64,000 bases of DNA from Vibrio chagasii (GCA_041879415.1 CP090852.1:744001-808000), one strand, 5' to 3'; positions 1 to 9,260 are shown, counted from the stretch's first letter. Program-made: numbers and translations. The notes: generated from the letters alone by a model not told the origin.

Positions 1-644
1 CCAATTGATTGCGTATCAAAAGAAAAGCTCATTAACACCTTTTCAGAAGGTGCTTCTGCAAATGATTGTTCCGCAGAATGCTGAGTAAAGCCGATAAAAC
101 CTTCCCCACTTTGTTTGTCTTTTGATTGAGTGCCCTCCTGTTTAGCGACCTCTAAGGTTTGGATCTGAACACGATCACCGAGGAAGAGTTGATCCACTAG
201 CACCACACGGCTGCGCTGTTGGTCATGCTTGAACAAGCCTAGATAATAAAAGACACCGCTACCTTGGTTAGACACCGACATTGGCGCGACATAAAAGTGA
301 GTTTCTCCCAATTTGACAGCGAACAGCTTTTGAGTATCAACGGTTACCACTCCGCGCTCCACGCCTGAATCGTAACGTCCAGAAGCCAGCGATTGCGGCT
401 CATCTACTTCATTAATAAAAGCGTAAGCATTCGTTTCAGGTACTTTGATTGTCCATGGGTTAGTTGTCTTCAAGTCAAACACAGTTTCCACAACCGAGTC
501 GTAACTGACCTGAGAAGAAGGGAACTTCGCCAAGATTTCTTCATCACTTAAGCTGAAGCGGTAAACCCCCGCTGCGATGACAACCACCAACATCACAATG
601 GGAATGAGTAAAATCAGGGGAATCGGTAAGATTTTCTTTTTCAT
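1..644 (-). CDS. Membrane-anchored protein of unknown function (3' end outside window)
   Basis: An open frame on the minus strand starts with ATG at 644 (MKKKILPIPLILLIPIV) and runs without a stop to base 1, so about 214 residues are visible and the C-terminus is missing. Residues 5-27 form one hydrophobic segment, either an uncleaved anchor or a signal peptide. The rest is soluble and reads like a mixed alpha/beta periplasmic domain with a polar, glutamine- and serine-rich stretch near residues 165-200. I recognise no catalytic motif and cannot name a family. It is transcribed away from the GFA-like gene, and the two share a short intergenic region of about 95 bp. It was not called as a complete ORF only because it is cut by the window edge. 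Confidence 0.75.
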   Translation of the reverse strand, partial: MKKKILPIPLILLIPIVMLVVVIAAGVYRFSLSDEEILAKFPSSQVSYDSVVETVFDLKTTNPWTIKVPETNAYAFINEVDEPQSLASGRYDSGVERGVVTVDTQKLFAVKLGETHFYVAPMSVSNQGSGVFYYLGLFKHDQQRSRVVLVDQLFLGDRVQIQTLEVAKQEGTQSKDKQSGEGFIGFTQHSAEQSFAEAPSEKVLMSFSFDTQSI

Positions 645-739
645 GAGCCATTTTATTCTTTTGTTTTCATCCTGTTGTGCAGACCATAAAGGGCTTTAGT
701 ATAATTATCAATACAGGGCTAATCAGAACTGGAGCACGG

Positions 740-1159
740 ATGGATATCAATCATAGTAAAGATAAAAATATCAGAAGTTGCGAATGTCGCTGCGGTGCAG
801 TCAATCTCGTGTGTAGAGGGGAGCCTCAACGAACCTCTGTCTGCCATTGCTATGAATGCCAAAAACGCACCGGCAGTGTGTTTGGTGTACAAGCTCGATT
901 CCTAACGGAACAAATTTCTCTGAGTGGAGAGGTAACCTCATTTTCGCGCATTAGCGATACAGGCAATGAAGTCACTTATCAATTCTGCCCAAAGTGTGGC
1001 ACCACCATGCTGCTACAATCCGTCGCAGCCTCGGATTTTTGCATCATCCCGCTTGGGTTGTTTAAAGAACAAGATTTCCCGCTTCCGAGCTTTTCAGTCT
1101 ACGAAGAGCGCAAACATGGTTGGGTCAAATTTGACCATCAAATGAGTCACTATAATTAG
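740..1159 (+). CDS. GFA (glutathione-dependent formaldehyde-activating)/CENP-V fold protein
   Basis: A protein of 139 residues with the zinc-binding pattern of the GFA/CENP-V family: a CxC pair near the N-terminus (CECRCGAVNLVC), then CHCYECQKRTG and a distal CPKCGT. These cysteines normally hold two zinc ions in a small beta fold. True formaldehyde activation is shown for few members, and many bind zinc without a known substrate, so only the fold is claimed. An upstream in-frame ATG at 677 exists. The ATG at 740 is preferred because GGAG lies about 8 bases before it and because the extra 21 residues do not resemble the family. It is monocistronic, followed by a palindromic stretch and then the DUF1275 gene. 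Confidence 0.8.
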   Translation: MDINHSKDKNIRSCECRCGAVNLVCRGEPQRTSVCHCYECQKRTGSVFGVQARFLTEQISLSGEVTSFSRISDTGNEVTYQFCPKCGTTMLLQSVAASDFCIIPLGLFKEQDFPLPSFSVYEERKHGWVKFDHQMSHYN

Positions 1160-1175
1160 TGTCCTCGATCCCCCC

Positions 1176-1198
1176 CAAGTATTGTGACAATGCTTGTC
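1176..1198. repeat. Overlapping palindromes downstream of the GFA-like gene
   Basis: CAAG-T-ATTGT-G-ACAAT-G-CTTG (1176-1196) is a 21-base palindrome with a single mismatched pair, and GACAA-TGC-TTGTC (1186-1198) overlaps it. No T-run follows, so an operator or a weak transcript-end hairpin are both possible. It sits between the stop of the GFA-like gene and the promoter of the DUF1275 gene. Confidence 0.4.
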
Positions 1199-1248
1199 GG
1201 AAAACAAACTGCAATACTGTTGCCTAAGATCAATTATCGATGCTCTAC

Positions 1249-1281
1249 AACGCTAGCGAAACTTTTTGCTAGCGTTATAAT
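1249..1281 (+). promoter_or_regulatory. Inverted repeat abutting a consensus -10 hexamer
   Basis: AACGCTAGC (1249-1257) and GCTAGCGTT (1268-1276) form a perfect 9-base inverted repeat with a 10-base spacer. The right arm runs directly into TATAAT (1276-1281), a perfect sigma-70 -10 box about 30 bases upstream of the DUF1275 start. The repeat therefore covers the likely -35/-10 spacer, as expected for a repressor operator. The regulator is unknown. Confidence 0.5.
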
Positions 1282-1312
1282 CTGCCCCTCTTTTTAACCC
1301 AGGGTGAACCAC

Positions 1313-1987
1313 ATGATTTCTAAGCTACCTCGCTGGGTTGAATACGGCGCTCTCCTGCTAGCAGGCCTTGCTGGCAGCGTAAATGCTATTGGTCTACTTG
1401 GTTTCCAACACCAGGCGATCTCACACATTTCAGGCACTGTCTCTTTGCTAGGGAGTAGCTTACTTACGCCTACCTCCGCTTCTTTGCACCTACTACTCGT
1501 TATCATGAGCTTTATGTTGGGCGCGGCTTTTAGTGGTTTTTTCATCGAAAACCAAGCACTGAAGCTAGGGCGCCGATACGGCGTTGCTCTTTGTATAGAA
1601 GGTGGGTTGCTGTTCCTAGCACTTTGGGCACTTCTACAAGGTTACACCTCAGGCCAATATTTTGCTTCGGCAGCTTGTGGCTTGCAGAACGCAATGATCA
1701 CCACCTACAGCGGCGCCATTATCCGTACCACTCACATGAGTGGCATCATCACGGATCTAGGAATCATGATTGGTGCACGCCTAAAAGGTACCCCCTTTGA
1801 TCGCCGAAAAGCAAAGTTGCTCATGTTCATTGTCGTAGGCTTTCTATTTGGTGGCTTAACGGGCGCATGCTTGTTCCAACGTTTTGAGATTTTGGCTCTC
1901 GCTTTCCCTGCCTCTTTCGCCTTTATTATTGCGTTTAGCTACTGGCTCTATTTGACGTATCGAACAGACACTCCAGCCAATTTATAA
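1313..1987 (+). CDS. DUF1275 (YoaK-type) integral membrane protein
   Basis: About 224 residues with roughly six hydrophobic segments. It begins with the typical N-terminal pattern of DUF1275 proteins, in which an early helix is followed by GSVNAIG...HISGTVSLLG, and a central stretch with ALQ-like/TTYSG...RTTHMSG is also characteristic. Family members are inner-membrane proteins of unknown function. A GTG at 1304 opens the frame. The ATG at 1313 is preferred because AGGGTG at 1301-1306 is placed as its ribosome binding site. The gene stands alone, behind a consensus -10 box overlapped by an inverted repeat. Confidence 0.8.
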   Translation: MISKLPRWVEYGALLLAGLAGSVNAIGLLGFQHQAISHISGTVSLLGSSLLTPTSASLHLLLVIMSFMLGAAFSGFFIENQALKLGRRYGVALCIEGGLLFLALWALLQGYTSGQYFASAACGLQNAMITTYSGAIIRTTHMSGIITDLGIMIGARLKGTPFDRRKAKLLMFIVVGFLFGGLTGACLFQRFEILALAFPASFAFIIAFSYWLYLTYRTDTPANL

Positions 1988-2215
1988 AAAACTGGCAATA
2001 TATCCTCAAATTACGTAACATCCGCAACACTTTATTCTAAACTCTTAATACATAGCAGAATAACTCGCATGAATATTTAGCGATATTTGATGAATAGTAT
2101 TGCAAGCGATATTAATACTGGGTAATCTTGCATCCAATAAGAAAACACGGACGTTTAGTGAATAAAAATGCCAAGGAAATGGCTTTTTTACGTGTAGAAA
2201 TTCGAGAACAATAAC

Positions 2216-3586
2216 ATGTCTAACAACACGAATACTGCTCAACCAGAGAAATCTAAAGGCAGTTTCTGGGTTTTCCTAATCCCATCATTGATTGGTTTAT
2301 TCCTTTTCATGGCTCCAATTAGCTACCAAGGCGATCTCACCATCCCTGTTGCTATCCTAGCCAAGTCAATTCAAGCGGTTTTCGGTGAATATCTAGTCTC
2401 TATCATCACTGCGATCGTCGCTTTCATGTCTGTAGCTTCAGTTTTAAGCACCATTTTCAAGCCTACATTCATTACATCGAATTCATTTTTAAACGGCCTT
2501 TTCAACCCTTCTCCATTGTGGTTGGCAGTTCGTCTAATTGGTGGTGCAGCTGCATTCATGGCGTTCTTCCAAGTTGGCCCTGAGTTTATCTGGGAAGAGA
2601 ACACCGGCGGCTTAGTTCTAGAAGGTCTACTTCCAACACTATTCTCAGTGTTCATTTTTGCAGGTCTTTTACTGCCTCTTCTACTTAACTTTGGTTTGCT
2701 AGAACTGTTTGGCACGCTATTAAGTAAAGTTATGCGCCCTATCTTCAACCTACCTGGTCGTAGTGCTATCGACTGCATGGCTTCTTGGTTGGGTGATGGC
2801 AGCGTTGGTATCCTACTGACAAGCAAACAGTACGAGAAGAAATTCTACACTCAGCGTGAAGCTGCGGTTGTGGGTACTACTTTCTCAGCAGTATCTATCA
2901 CGTTCAGCCTTGTGGTTATTGCTCAAGTAGAGCTAGAGCACCTGTTCTTACCTTTCTACGCAGCAATCTGTCTAGCGGGTATTGTTGCAGCGGTAATCAT
3001 TCCTCGCCTGCCACCTTTGAGCATGAAAAAAGACACTTTCATTGATGGCAGCAAGCCAGAGAAAGATGCAGATGCAATCCCTGCTGGTCACTCAACGTTC
3101 TCTTGGGGCCTTGAGCTAGCAGTAAACAAAGCATCACAAGTCAAATCAGTTAAGTCTGTATTTGGCGAAGGTGTTCGTAACGCGGTGGACATGGTATTTG
3201 GTGTACTACCTGTAGTTATGGGTCTTGGTACAATGGCGTTGGTCATTGCAGAGTACACTTCTGTGTTCTCATTCCTAGGTCAACCTTTCATTCCGTTCCT
3301 TGAGCTATTGGGCGTTCCTGAAGCGGTTGCGGCATCAGAAACCATCGTGGTTGGTTTTGCAGACATGTTCATCCCAGCGATCCTTGCAGCGTCTATTGAT
3401 AACGAAATGACTCGCTTTGTGATTGCAGCAATGTCGGTAACTCAGTTGATTTACATGTCTGAAGTAGGTGCTCTACTTCTAGGCAGTAAGATTCCTGTAA
3501 ATATCGCAGAACTATTTATTATCTTTATTCTGCGTACATTAATTACACTTCCAGTTATTGCAGGCGTTGCTCATCTAATATTCTAA
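2216..3586 (+). CDS. YjiH-type nucleoside-recognition (Gate) domain membrane protein
   Basis: A 456-residue polytopic membrane protein with about ten or more hydrophobic segments and two Gate-like halves: around residues 145-260 (LLPLLLNFGLLELFG... then WLGDGSVGILLTSKQYE) and residues 320-450. The repeated pattern of a conserved glycine-rich turn after a helix resembles YjiH and the nucleoside-recognition/spore-maturation membrane families. The substrate is unknown. No close neighbour shares its strand as an operon partner, and a strong terminator follows at 3630. The upstream 228 bases hold only short AT-rich repeats (gcgatatt twice). Confidence 0.75.
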   Translation: MSNNTNTAQPEKSKGSFWVFLIPSLIGLFLFMAPISYQGDLTIPVAILAKSIQAVFGEYLVSIITAIVAFMSVASVLSTIFKPTFITSNSFLNGLFNPSPLWLAVRLIGGAAAFMAFFQVGPEFIWEENTGGLVLEGLLPTLFSVFIFAGLLLPLLLNFGLLELFGTLLSKVMRPIFNLPGRSAIDCMASWLGDGSVGILLTSKQYEKKFYTQREAAVVGTTFSAVSITFSLVVIAQVELEHLFLPFYAAICLAGIVAAVIIPRLPPLSMKKDTFIDGSKPEKDADAIPAGHSTFSWGLELAVNKASQVKSVKSVFGEGVRNAVDMVFGVLPVVMGLGTMALVIAEYTSVFSFLGQPFIPFLELLGVPEAVAASETIVVGFADMFIPAILAASIDNEMTRFVIAAMSVTQLIYMSEVGALLLGSKIPVNIAELFIIFILRTLITLPVIAGVAHLIF

Positions 3587-3629
3587 TTTAGATGCTGCTT
3601 ATATAATTAAGTAAGCCGCTTAAATTATA

Positions 3630-3654
3630 AAGCCCCACTTTGTGGGGCTTTTTA
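3630..3654 (+). terminator. Rho-independent terminator of the YjiH-type gene
   Basis: AAGCCCCAC / GTGGGGCTT is a perfect 9-base stem with a 3-base loop followed by TTTTTA. It is a strong terminator about 45 bases after the stop. Confidence 0.9.
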
Positions 3655-4021
3655 TTTGCACAAAATATGGACACCAGGTCACCTTATATTCAGATTCACA
3701 ATTAATAGGCATATCAGTTAATTTCATATCTTTTCTCTAAGCTCCCTCCTCTATATAGAAAACAAAGCGCATAAAGGTAAAATTAATACATTTTTAATTT
3801 CATCTTAAAGTCCGAAACTTCTAATTCCTCAACTCATTGAAGCAGCTACTAAAAGTAACAAATATGTGATTTAGTGAATTTTGTATTGTTTAGGTTGTTG
3901 TATTTTTGTAGTCTGTTTTGTGAATTTACATTCAAGTAAATTTCAATCCTGTCGATATATATAAATACAAAAACACAATTAACTTTAGTCTTCGCAAAGC
4001 CTGTGAGAAGGGGAAAATTCA
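3655..4021. other. AT-rich intergenic region upstream of the chemoreceptor
   Basis: No gene is seen in these 367 bases. The stretch is AT-rich and must hold the chemoreceptor promoter. GAGAAGGGG lies just before the ATG at 4022 and serves as its ribosome binding site. I see no clear sigma-28 or CRP site. Confidence 0.6.
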
Positions 4022-5893
4022 ATGAAATTTAGCCATAAGGTGGTTGCTGCATCATCAGCCTTGCTGCTAGTGACAGTATCATTGCTTTCAATACAACAAC
4101 TTTACACTGTGAGAAGTGCTGTACAGAACAACGTAAATGCGAGCCTAGAAGAGATGGTATCTGGTGTTAAGAACACCGTGGTATCAGAAATGAACGCTAA
4201 AAAAGCATTGGCGCAATCGACGACTGAAGTCATCGAAATTAATCCTCAAGATCGTAACTACGTTAAATCCATTCTTGAAAAGCCAAAGCTGAAAAACAGC
4301 TTCCTAGCCGTTGGTTTTGGTTATGAAGCAAACGGTTTCGTTATCGAGAATGATGACGGTTGGGAAGCAGGTCCAGATTACGACCCTCGAATTCGCCCTT
4401 GGTATATTGATGCTAAATCCAAAAACAGTTTAGTCGTCACCGCTCCTTATGTGGACGCATCAAGCAAGAAGGTGATCATCTCAGTTGGTACTCCAGTTAA
4501 AGACAACGGCCGCTTCACAGCAGGTATGTTCTACGATTTGGAATTAACCAACCTGGCAACATTGGTAAACCAAGTAAACTTATTTGATGCAGGCTACCTA
4601 TTCCTTGTGACTGCTGATGGTACAACGATCGCTCACCCGAACGCGAAAAACAACGGTGAAATGCTTTCAAGCTACATGCCACAAGCAACCATTCGTGAGG
4701 GCTCTCAAGAGATCGAAGTTGACGGTAAGATGTTCCTAGTTAACTTCACTCATATCCCAAGTGAAGATTGGTACATTGGTGCCATCCTTGATGAAGAGAT
4801 CGCGTACCAAACAGTCGAAGACTTGAAAAATAGCTCAATGATCTACTCTTTGATCGCTGTGATTCTTAGTATCGTTGCACTAACGGTTCTGATTCGTGTT
4901 CTAATGCGTCCACTGGATGCACTTAACCAAGCGATTCAAGACGTAGCGAGTGGTCAAGGTGACCTGACTAAGCGTCTAGATACCAACACAGACAAAGAGT
5001 TCTCTGACTTAGCAAAAGGCTTCAATACCTTTACTGAAAACCTACAAAATCAAATCATTCAATCGAAGGCGATTGGTGTGGAGATTAAACGTGGTACTGA
5101 AATCACAGTAAGAGGTGCTGGTGAGTCAGCAAGCGCTATGAACACGCAACTGCAAGAGCTAGAGCAGCTTGCGACCGCAATGAACGAGATGGCAGTAACC
5201 GCAACCGAAGTAGCAAATAATGCTCAAGGTGCAGCAGCTGCGGCTCGTGAAGCGGACGAGGCTACATTAGACGGCACATCGGTCGTAAGTGAAACTACAC
5301 AAGCGATTGATAACCTATCTGAGCGTATCGACCAAGCCGTTGCTGAAGTACAAGTTCTAGAGTCCGCAACAGCGAATATCGAAACGATTCTTAAGGTAAT
5401 TAACGATATCGCGGACCAAACCAACCTATTAGCACTAAACGCAGCGATCGAGGCAGCACGTGCGGGTGAATCTGGTCGTGGTTTTGCTGTCGTAGCAGAT
5501 GAAGTTCGTACTCTGGCACAGCGTACTCAAGAGTCGACAACTGAAATCCGCAACATGATTGAACAACTTCAAGCCGGTGCAAGCTCAGTATCGAATGCGA
5601 TGAACCAAAGTAAAGACACAGCTACTGACGCCGTTGAACGAGCGCAGCAAGCTAACTCTTCACTAGATCGCATCCGTGACGCCATTCAACGCATTTCTGA
5701 TATGAACATTCAGATTGCATCAGCGGCAGAAGAGCAGAGCTTAGTGGCGGAAGAGATCAACAACAACACTGTTAAGATCAAAGACCTTTCAACACAGGTG
5801 TCTACTGCAGCTCAAGAAGCAAATGCGGCGATGCAAGTGCAAACCGACAACGTTCGCCAACAAGACGAACTGCTGAACAAGTTCACGGTTTAG
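4022..5893 (+). CDS. Methyl-accepting chemotaxis protein with amino-acid-type dCache domain
   Basis: A 623-residue class I chemoreceptor. It has TM1 at about residues 8-27, a periplasmic dCache_1 domain at about 35-265, TM2 near 273-295, HAMP to about 345, and a cytoplasmic signalling domain whose hairpin tip carries NLLALNAAIEAARAGE and GFAVVADEVRTLA. The ligand pocket carries the published amino-acid-binding pattern of dCache receptors: Y120, R125, W127 and Y128 in YDPRIRPWY, D145 in PYVDA and D172 in YDLEL. This predicts an amino acid or related amine ligand. It presumably signals to CheA through CheW. No CheR-tethering pentapeptide is seen at the C-terminus (LLNKFTV). A monocistronic unit ends in a strong terminator. 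Confidence 0.93.
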   Translation: MKFSHKVVAASSALLLVTVSLLSIQQLYTVRSAVQNNVNASLEEMVSGVKNTVVSEMNAKKALAQSTTEVIEINPQDRNYVKSILEKPKLKNSFLAVGFGYEANGFVIENDDGWEAGPDYDPRIRPWYIDAKSKNSLVVTAPYVDASSKKVIISVGTPVKDNGRFTAGMFYDLELTNLATLVNQVNLFDAGYLFLVTADGTTIAHPNAKNNGEMLSSYMPQATIREGSQEIEVDGKMFLVNFTHIPSEDWYIGAILDEEIAYQTVEDLKNSSMIYSLIAVILSIVALTVLIRVLMRPLDALNQAIQDVASGQGDLTKRLDTNTDKEFSDLAKGFNTFTENLQNQIIQSKAIGVEIKRGTEITVRGAGESASAMNTQLQELEQLATAMNEMAVTATEVANNAQGAAAAAREADEATLDGTSVVSETTQAIDNLSERIDQAVAEVQVLESATANIETILKVINDIADQTNLLALNAAIEAARAGESGRGFAVVADEVRTLAQRTQESTTEIRNMIEQLQAGASSVSNAMNQSKDTATDAVERAQQANSSLDRIRDAIQRISDMNIQIASAAEEQSLVAEEINNNTVKIKDLSTQVSTAAQEANAAMQVQTDNVRQQDELLNKFTV

Positions 5894-5936
5894 TCACCTT
5901 TAGCTTTGAGCAGCTAGATTCTTAGCTTCAAATCAA

Positions 5937-5978
5937 AAAGGCCCGCTAACTCACACGAGTAGACGGGCCTTTCTTTTA
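5937..5978 (+). terminator. Terminator after the chemoreceptor gene (bidirectional)
   Basis: AAAGGCCCG (5937-5945) pairs with CGGGCCTTT (5964-5972), followed by CTTTT. The A-run on the left side makes it usable by the convergent amylase gene as well. Confidence 0.88.
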
Positions 5979-6000
5979 ATCTCTTCTCAAAGTGGGCCGA

Positions 6001-7407
6001 TTAACTGTTCACAGGCTCGGGGTCATTGGTTGTCAGCATCATGCATTGATTGGATTCAACCTTGATCGTTACTTTGCTATCAATGCAATCAATTACTTTA
6101 CCTGACAGCAAGTCCGTTACAGGTCCAGTCCAAGAGAACGATGCCGTTTTGCTTCGCTTAGACTTATTGATCACTACAATGCCTTTGTCTCCACGAACAA
6201 ACACCATCAAGTCATCATTGGCCTCAACCACACGCATCGCTTCACCATGAACATGATTGTGGAATTGAATCATGCTTTTCATGTATGGCGCTTGCCAATC
6301 ATTGAGCCAACGAGGCTGGCCATGTTGATCCAGAATACCACTGGTGCTCAGCTCACTGTATATAAGCGGCACACCGCCATCGCGACCAAGAATGAAAGCG
6401 TGAGCAAGACGTTCATCAACTTCATCCATGATATGTTCCAAGAACACATCATTGTTTGGGATATCATGGGTCACAGCAAAAGTGATGGCTCTCATATTCG
6501 ATAGAGCTTGGCCAAAGCAGTAAGGGTTGATCAAAGACTTAAAACTGCCCTGCTCTTCAAACGCTTTATAGATAGTATTAAACAGTGGAAAATCGTAAGC
6601 GCCTAAACGAGTGTGCTTTAGGTAGGGCTCGAGAAATAGTTGGTACTCTTCCTCCGTCGCGCCACCATCAGTGATAATTTCACCAAAGATATGCATTTCT
6701 TCACAGATATCATCCGTCCACACTTTTCTCAGGTGTGACAGTGTCATGTGTTTTGCAGCATCAATACGAAAGCCCTTCACACCAATCGCTTTTAGAGCTT
6801 TTAAATACGCTCGCTGCTGCGCGACCACATTGTCGTTATCGAGCAATGTTGGTAGGCCTGGATCACTGGCTCCCCCTGTGATACGCCCGTTTTGAACTTC
6901 CCACGTATCTTTCCAGTTTTTGATGCCGAACGCTTCTACAAAGTCATTTTCATCAAAAAGTGGCTTAGACAGATCACCAAACAACCGGATTGATTCATAG
7001 TATTCAGGATCATTTTGATAAGACGTCAGATCTTGTTCGTTTGGATACGTTAAATCACTACGGATACTAGATTCATTCGCCATGTGGTTGAATACCACAT
7101 CGACATAAGTACGAAGGCCGTGCTGCTTAAGCGTCTTCACCATCGCAATAAAATCGATCGTATCACCGAGCTGGTTATCAATCATACGATAGTCTTGTGG
7201 CTGATAACGTTGCCACCACTGAGTTCGAGACGCTCGATCGCTGCCTTTAGGGGCGCGTAGTGATTTCATCGCTGGTGAAACTAAAACCGATTTATATCCC
7301 AACTCCTGAATCAGTGGGGCGTTCTTCATTACGTCAGCATAGCACCAGTCAAAAGCGTGCAAGATAACATCTGTCGCTGGATTGCTTAACATAGCTGAAC
7401 TGTCCAT
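6001..7407 (-). CDS. Alpha-amylase family protein (glycoside hydrolase 13), cytoplasmic
   Basis: A 468-residue GH13 (beta/alpha)8-barrel protein. The conserved regions are visible in order: YVDVVFNH (about 101-108), GFRIDAAKH with nucleophile D216, FGEI with acid/base E243, and VTHD with transition-state stabiliser D315. A short C-terminal beta domain follows (MVFVRGDKGIVVINKS). There is no signal peptide, so it should act on intracellular maltodextrin or glycogen-derived glucans, unlike exported MalS-type amylases. In region IV, THD replaces the more common NHD; the catalytic aspartate is kept. Two MalT-box-like sites lie upstream (7522-7554). The convergent chemoreceptor gene ends 107 bases away. 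Confidence 0.88.
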   Translation of the reverse strand: MDSSAMLSNPATDVILHAFDWCYADVMKNAPLIQELGYKSVLVSPAMKSLRAPKGSDRASRTQWWQRYQPQDYRMIDNQLGDTIDFIAMVKTLKQHGLRTYVDVVFNHMANESSIRSDLTYPNEQDLTSYQNDPEYYESIRLFGDLSKPLFDENDFVEAFGIKNWKDTWEVQNGRITGGASDPGLPTLLDNDNVVAQQRAYLKALKAIGVKGFRIDAAKHMTLSHLRKVWTDDICEEMHIFGEIITDGGATEEEYQLFLEPYLKHTRLGAYDFPLFNTIYKAFEEQGSFKSLINPYCFGQALSNMRAITFAVTHDIPNNDVFLEHIMDEVDERLAHAFILGRDGGVPLIYSELSTSGILDQHGQPRWLNDWQAPYMKSMIQFHNHVHGEAMRVVEANDDLMVFVRGDKGIVVINKSKRSKTASFSWTGPVTDLLSGKVIDCIDSKVTIKVESNQCMMLTTNDPEPVNS

Positions 7408-7521
7408 GTTGTTCTCCTACCAAACTCGTTTACAGCTTTTTAGATAAGAAAGGTAAAGGCAAAGCTGTTTAAATGTCCTCAAGAATGGCATTTATTATAT
7501 GAGTTACTCATTAAAACCCCT

Positions 7522-7554
7522 CCTCCTCCTAGTAATTACTCGTGGTGGATGATG
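7522..7554. promoter_or_regulatory. Possible pair of MalT boxes upstream of the amylase gene
   Basis: The MalT consensus is GGGGA(T/G)GAGG. Positions 7545-7554 read GTGGATGATG on the plus strand, and 7522-7531 read TAGGAGGAGG on the minus strand. Each matches 8 of 10 positions. They lie about 115-150 bases upstream of the amylase start. The match is suggestive rather than strong, and the minus-strand site lies in a simple CCT repeat. Confidence 0.35.
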
Positions 7555-7633
7555 AAGGGCGTAGCATTAATTATCGCATAGCGTCTGGGATGAACACTCA
7601 GCCATAATCCAATTAAATTTATCAAAAAGTCAC

Positions 7634-7664
7634 AAAAAAGGAGCGTATATACGCTCCTTTTATT
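7634..7664 (-). terminator. Terminator downstream of the first M19 gene (bidirectional)
   Basis: GGAGCGTAT/ATACGCTCC (7640-7657) is a perfect 9-base self-complementary stem with A-rich sequence on the left and TTTTAT on the right. It can end the minus-strand dipeptidase transcript. The rest of the 7408-7783 gap holds the amylase promoter region and no gene. Confidence 0.75.
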
Positions 7665-7783
7665 CCATCTAATACATATCTTACACTAGGTTCTATTAAG
7701 ATCTTTAGTCAGATGTTCAATAGAATGCTCAGCTTCAATCACTGATCAAATATCGTATTTGCTACCTTATTAGGCAACACGTA

Positions 7784-9010
7784 TTACTTCCAAGTCTGTG
7801 CGTACACACGCATGAGGTTACCACCAAAAATTTTGGCTAGGTCTTCATCCGAATAACCCATTTTCCAAAGGCTATCTACAACCCCTGCCATGTGTTTGGA
7901 AAGCTCTGCACAGCCTGTTGCACCTTGGTTAAAAGCATTCACCATATAGCCGTTATCTGCATATTTCGTTGGGTTTGCTTGAACAAAAGGCACCACTTTT
8001 GAAACTGTCATCATATCGTCTGTCGCGATACCAACATGATCAACACCACCCACTTTAACTGCGCCATCGATCATCTCTGCGAACTGTTGCGGAGTAATAT
8101 CTTCCGGCCAAATACCATCTAGCATCCACTCAGCGGCAACAACCGAAACCACACCGCCCATATCCGCGACCGTTTTTACTTGTTCGTCTGAAAGTAATCG
8201 GTAACAAGCGGCAAGGCGATAATCAGGGTCACCTTTTTTGAGGTCGTTTTTGGCCATGCGTTGCTGTGTTTCTTCAAGGGTTTCATGAGGTTCACAGTTA
8301 TACGTAGACGCTACAGGAGAGTGAGAATAAATAACAGGGACACCTTTATGGTGTTTTTGCATGTAGTCTGTAATGTCGCTGGTTGTGTATGGTGATGTAT
8401 GGGAAAGATCCACCGTGATACCATGCTTGACCATCTCATCGATTACTTCTTTACCAAAATCCGTCAAGCCCGTGGTGTCACCATTCAGCATTGAGATAAC
8501 CCCAGAACCCGTGAGCTCAGTTTCGTTATAGGTTAGCTGCATTGTTTTAACACCATACTCAGCCATCACCGCAACGTTTTTAGCATCACCATCGAGCGGC
8601 ATAGTCGTTTGCGATGACCACATAACCGCATATTCCCCATTATCGTGGGCTAGTTGAAAGTCTTCTACGCTTTTCACGTAGCGAATAGGCGTCTTGGCGG
8701 AAGAAGTAGCCTTGGTCCATTTCCCATGCTCGGATTTAAACGCAAGTAAGTTGGGGGTATTTGGGGCAGCAATGGTCGCGGAAGCGCCAGTAATACCGCG
8801 TTCGTGAGCTAAATCGATGTAATCAGCAACTTGCGAGTCCTTGATAAAACCAGTACCGCTTGGAGAAGCGTAAAAGTCTAAGACAATATTATCTTTAACA
8901 AACTGTTTAGCTTTGGGTGATGCTTCGTCATACCAGTCTTTTGTCTCAATTGACGCAAACGAGCTGGTCGAAGCCAAACCAATGGCGGTAGCAAGTAAGA
9001 GCTTTTTCAT
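7784..9010 (-). CDS. M19 (membrane dipeptidase) family exported protein, copy 1
   Basis: A 408-residue protein with a clear Sec signal peptide (MKKLLLATAIGLASTSSFA, cleavage near residue 19-20). The amidohydrolase-fold pattern of M19 renal-type dipeptidases is visible: VDLSHTS, VIYSHSPVAS, DHVGIATDD and a C-terminal GGNLMRVY. These supply the two histidines and the late aspartate of the family's zinc site. However, the N-terminal DGHxD metal-binding motif is replaced by LDFYAS, and the glutamate normally found after the next strand is not visible (VMWSSQTT). It may bind metal differently or be non-catalytic. It is a tandem paralogue of the next upstream gene and has its own terminator. Confidence 0.85.
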   Translation of the reverse strand: MKKLLLATAIGLASTSSFASIETKDWYDEASPKAKQFVKDNIVLDFYASPSGTGFIKDSQVADYIDLAHERGITGASATIAAPNTPNLLAFKSEHGKWTKATSSAKTPIRYVKSVEDFQLAHDNGEYAVMWSSQTTMPLDGDAKNVAVMAEYGVKTMQLTYNETELTGSGVISMLNGDTTGLTDFGKEVIDEMVKHGITVDLSHTSPYTTSDITDYMQKHHKGVPVIYSHSPVASTYNCEPHETLEETQQRMAKNDLKKGDPDYRLAACYRLLSDEQVKTVADMGGVVSVVAAEWMLDGIWPEDITPQQFAEMIDGAVKVGGVDHVGIATDDMMTVSKVVPFVQANPTKYADNGYMVNAFNQGATGCAELSKHMAGVVDSLWKMGYSDEDLAKIFGGNLMRVYAQTWK

Positions 9011-9260
9011 AACGTATCCTTGTTTGTCGGTAACCTATCTATAGGTCTGTATCAATCCATAGTTCCAAATCTGAGCACGATGCATCCGTGGCTGAAATGC
9101 CTCAAAATCTGATAGAGAGTAAGCTCAAGAGGAGAGTCTCTAACAAAGGTTATTAGTCTATAACTTTCATAAGTTTAACTAATAAAAAATAGCTTAAACA
9201 ATACGATGTATAAAGAAAAATTTTTATTCTGTTTGATTCAAACCGTAGTAGCTGAGCAGA

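Noticed and set aside
1294..1545. Minus-strand frame opposite the DUF1275 gene
   Set aside because: Antisense shadow without ribosome binding site or recognisable protein features.
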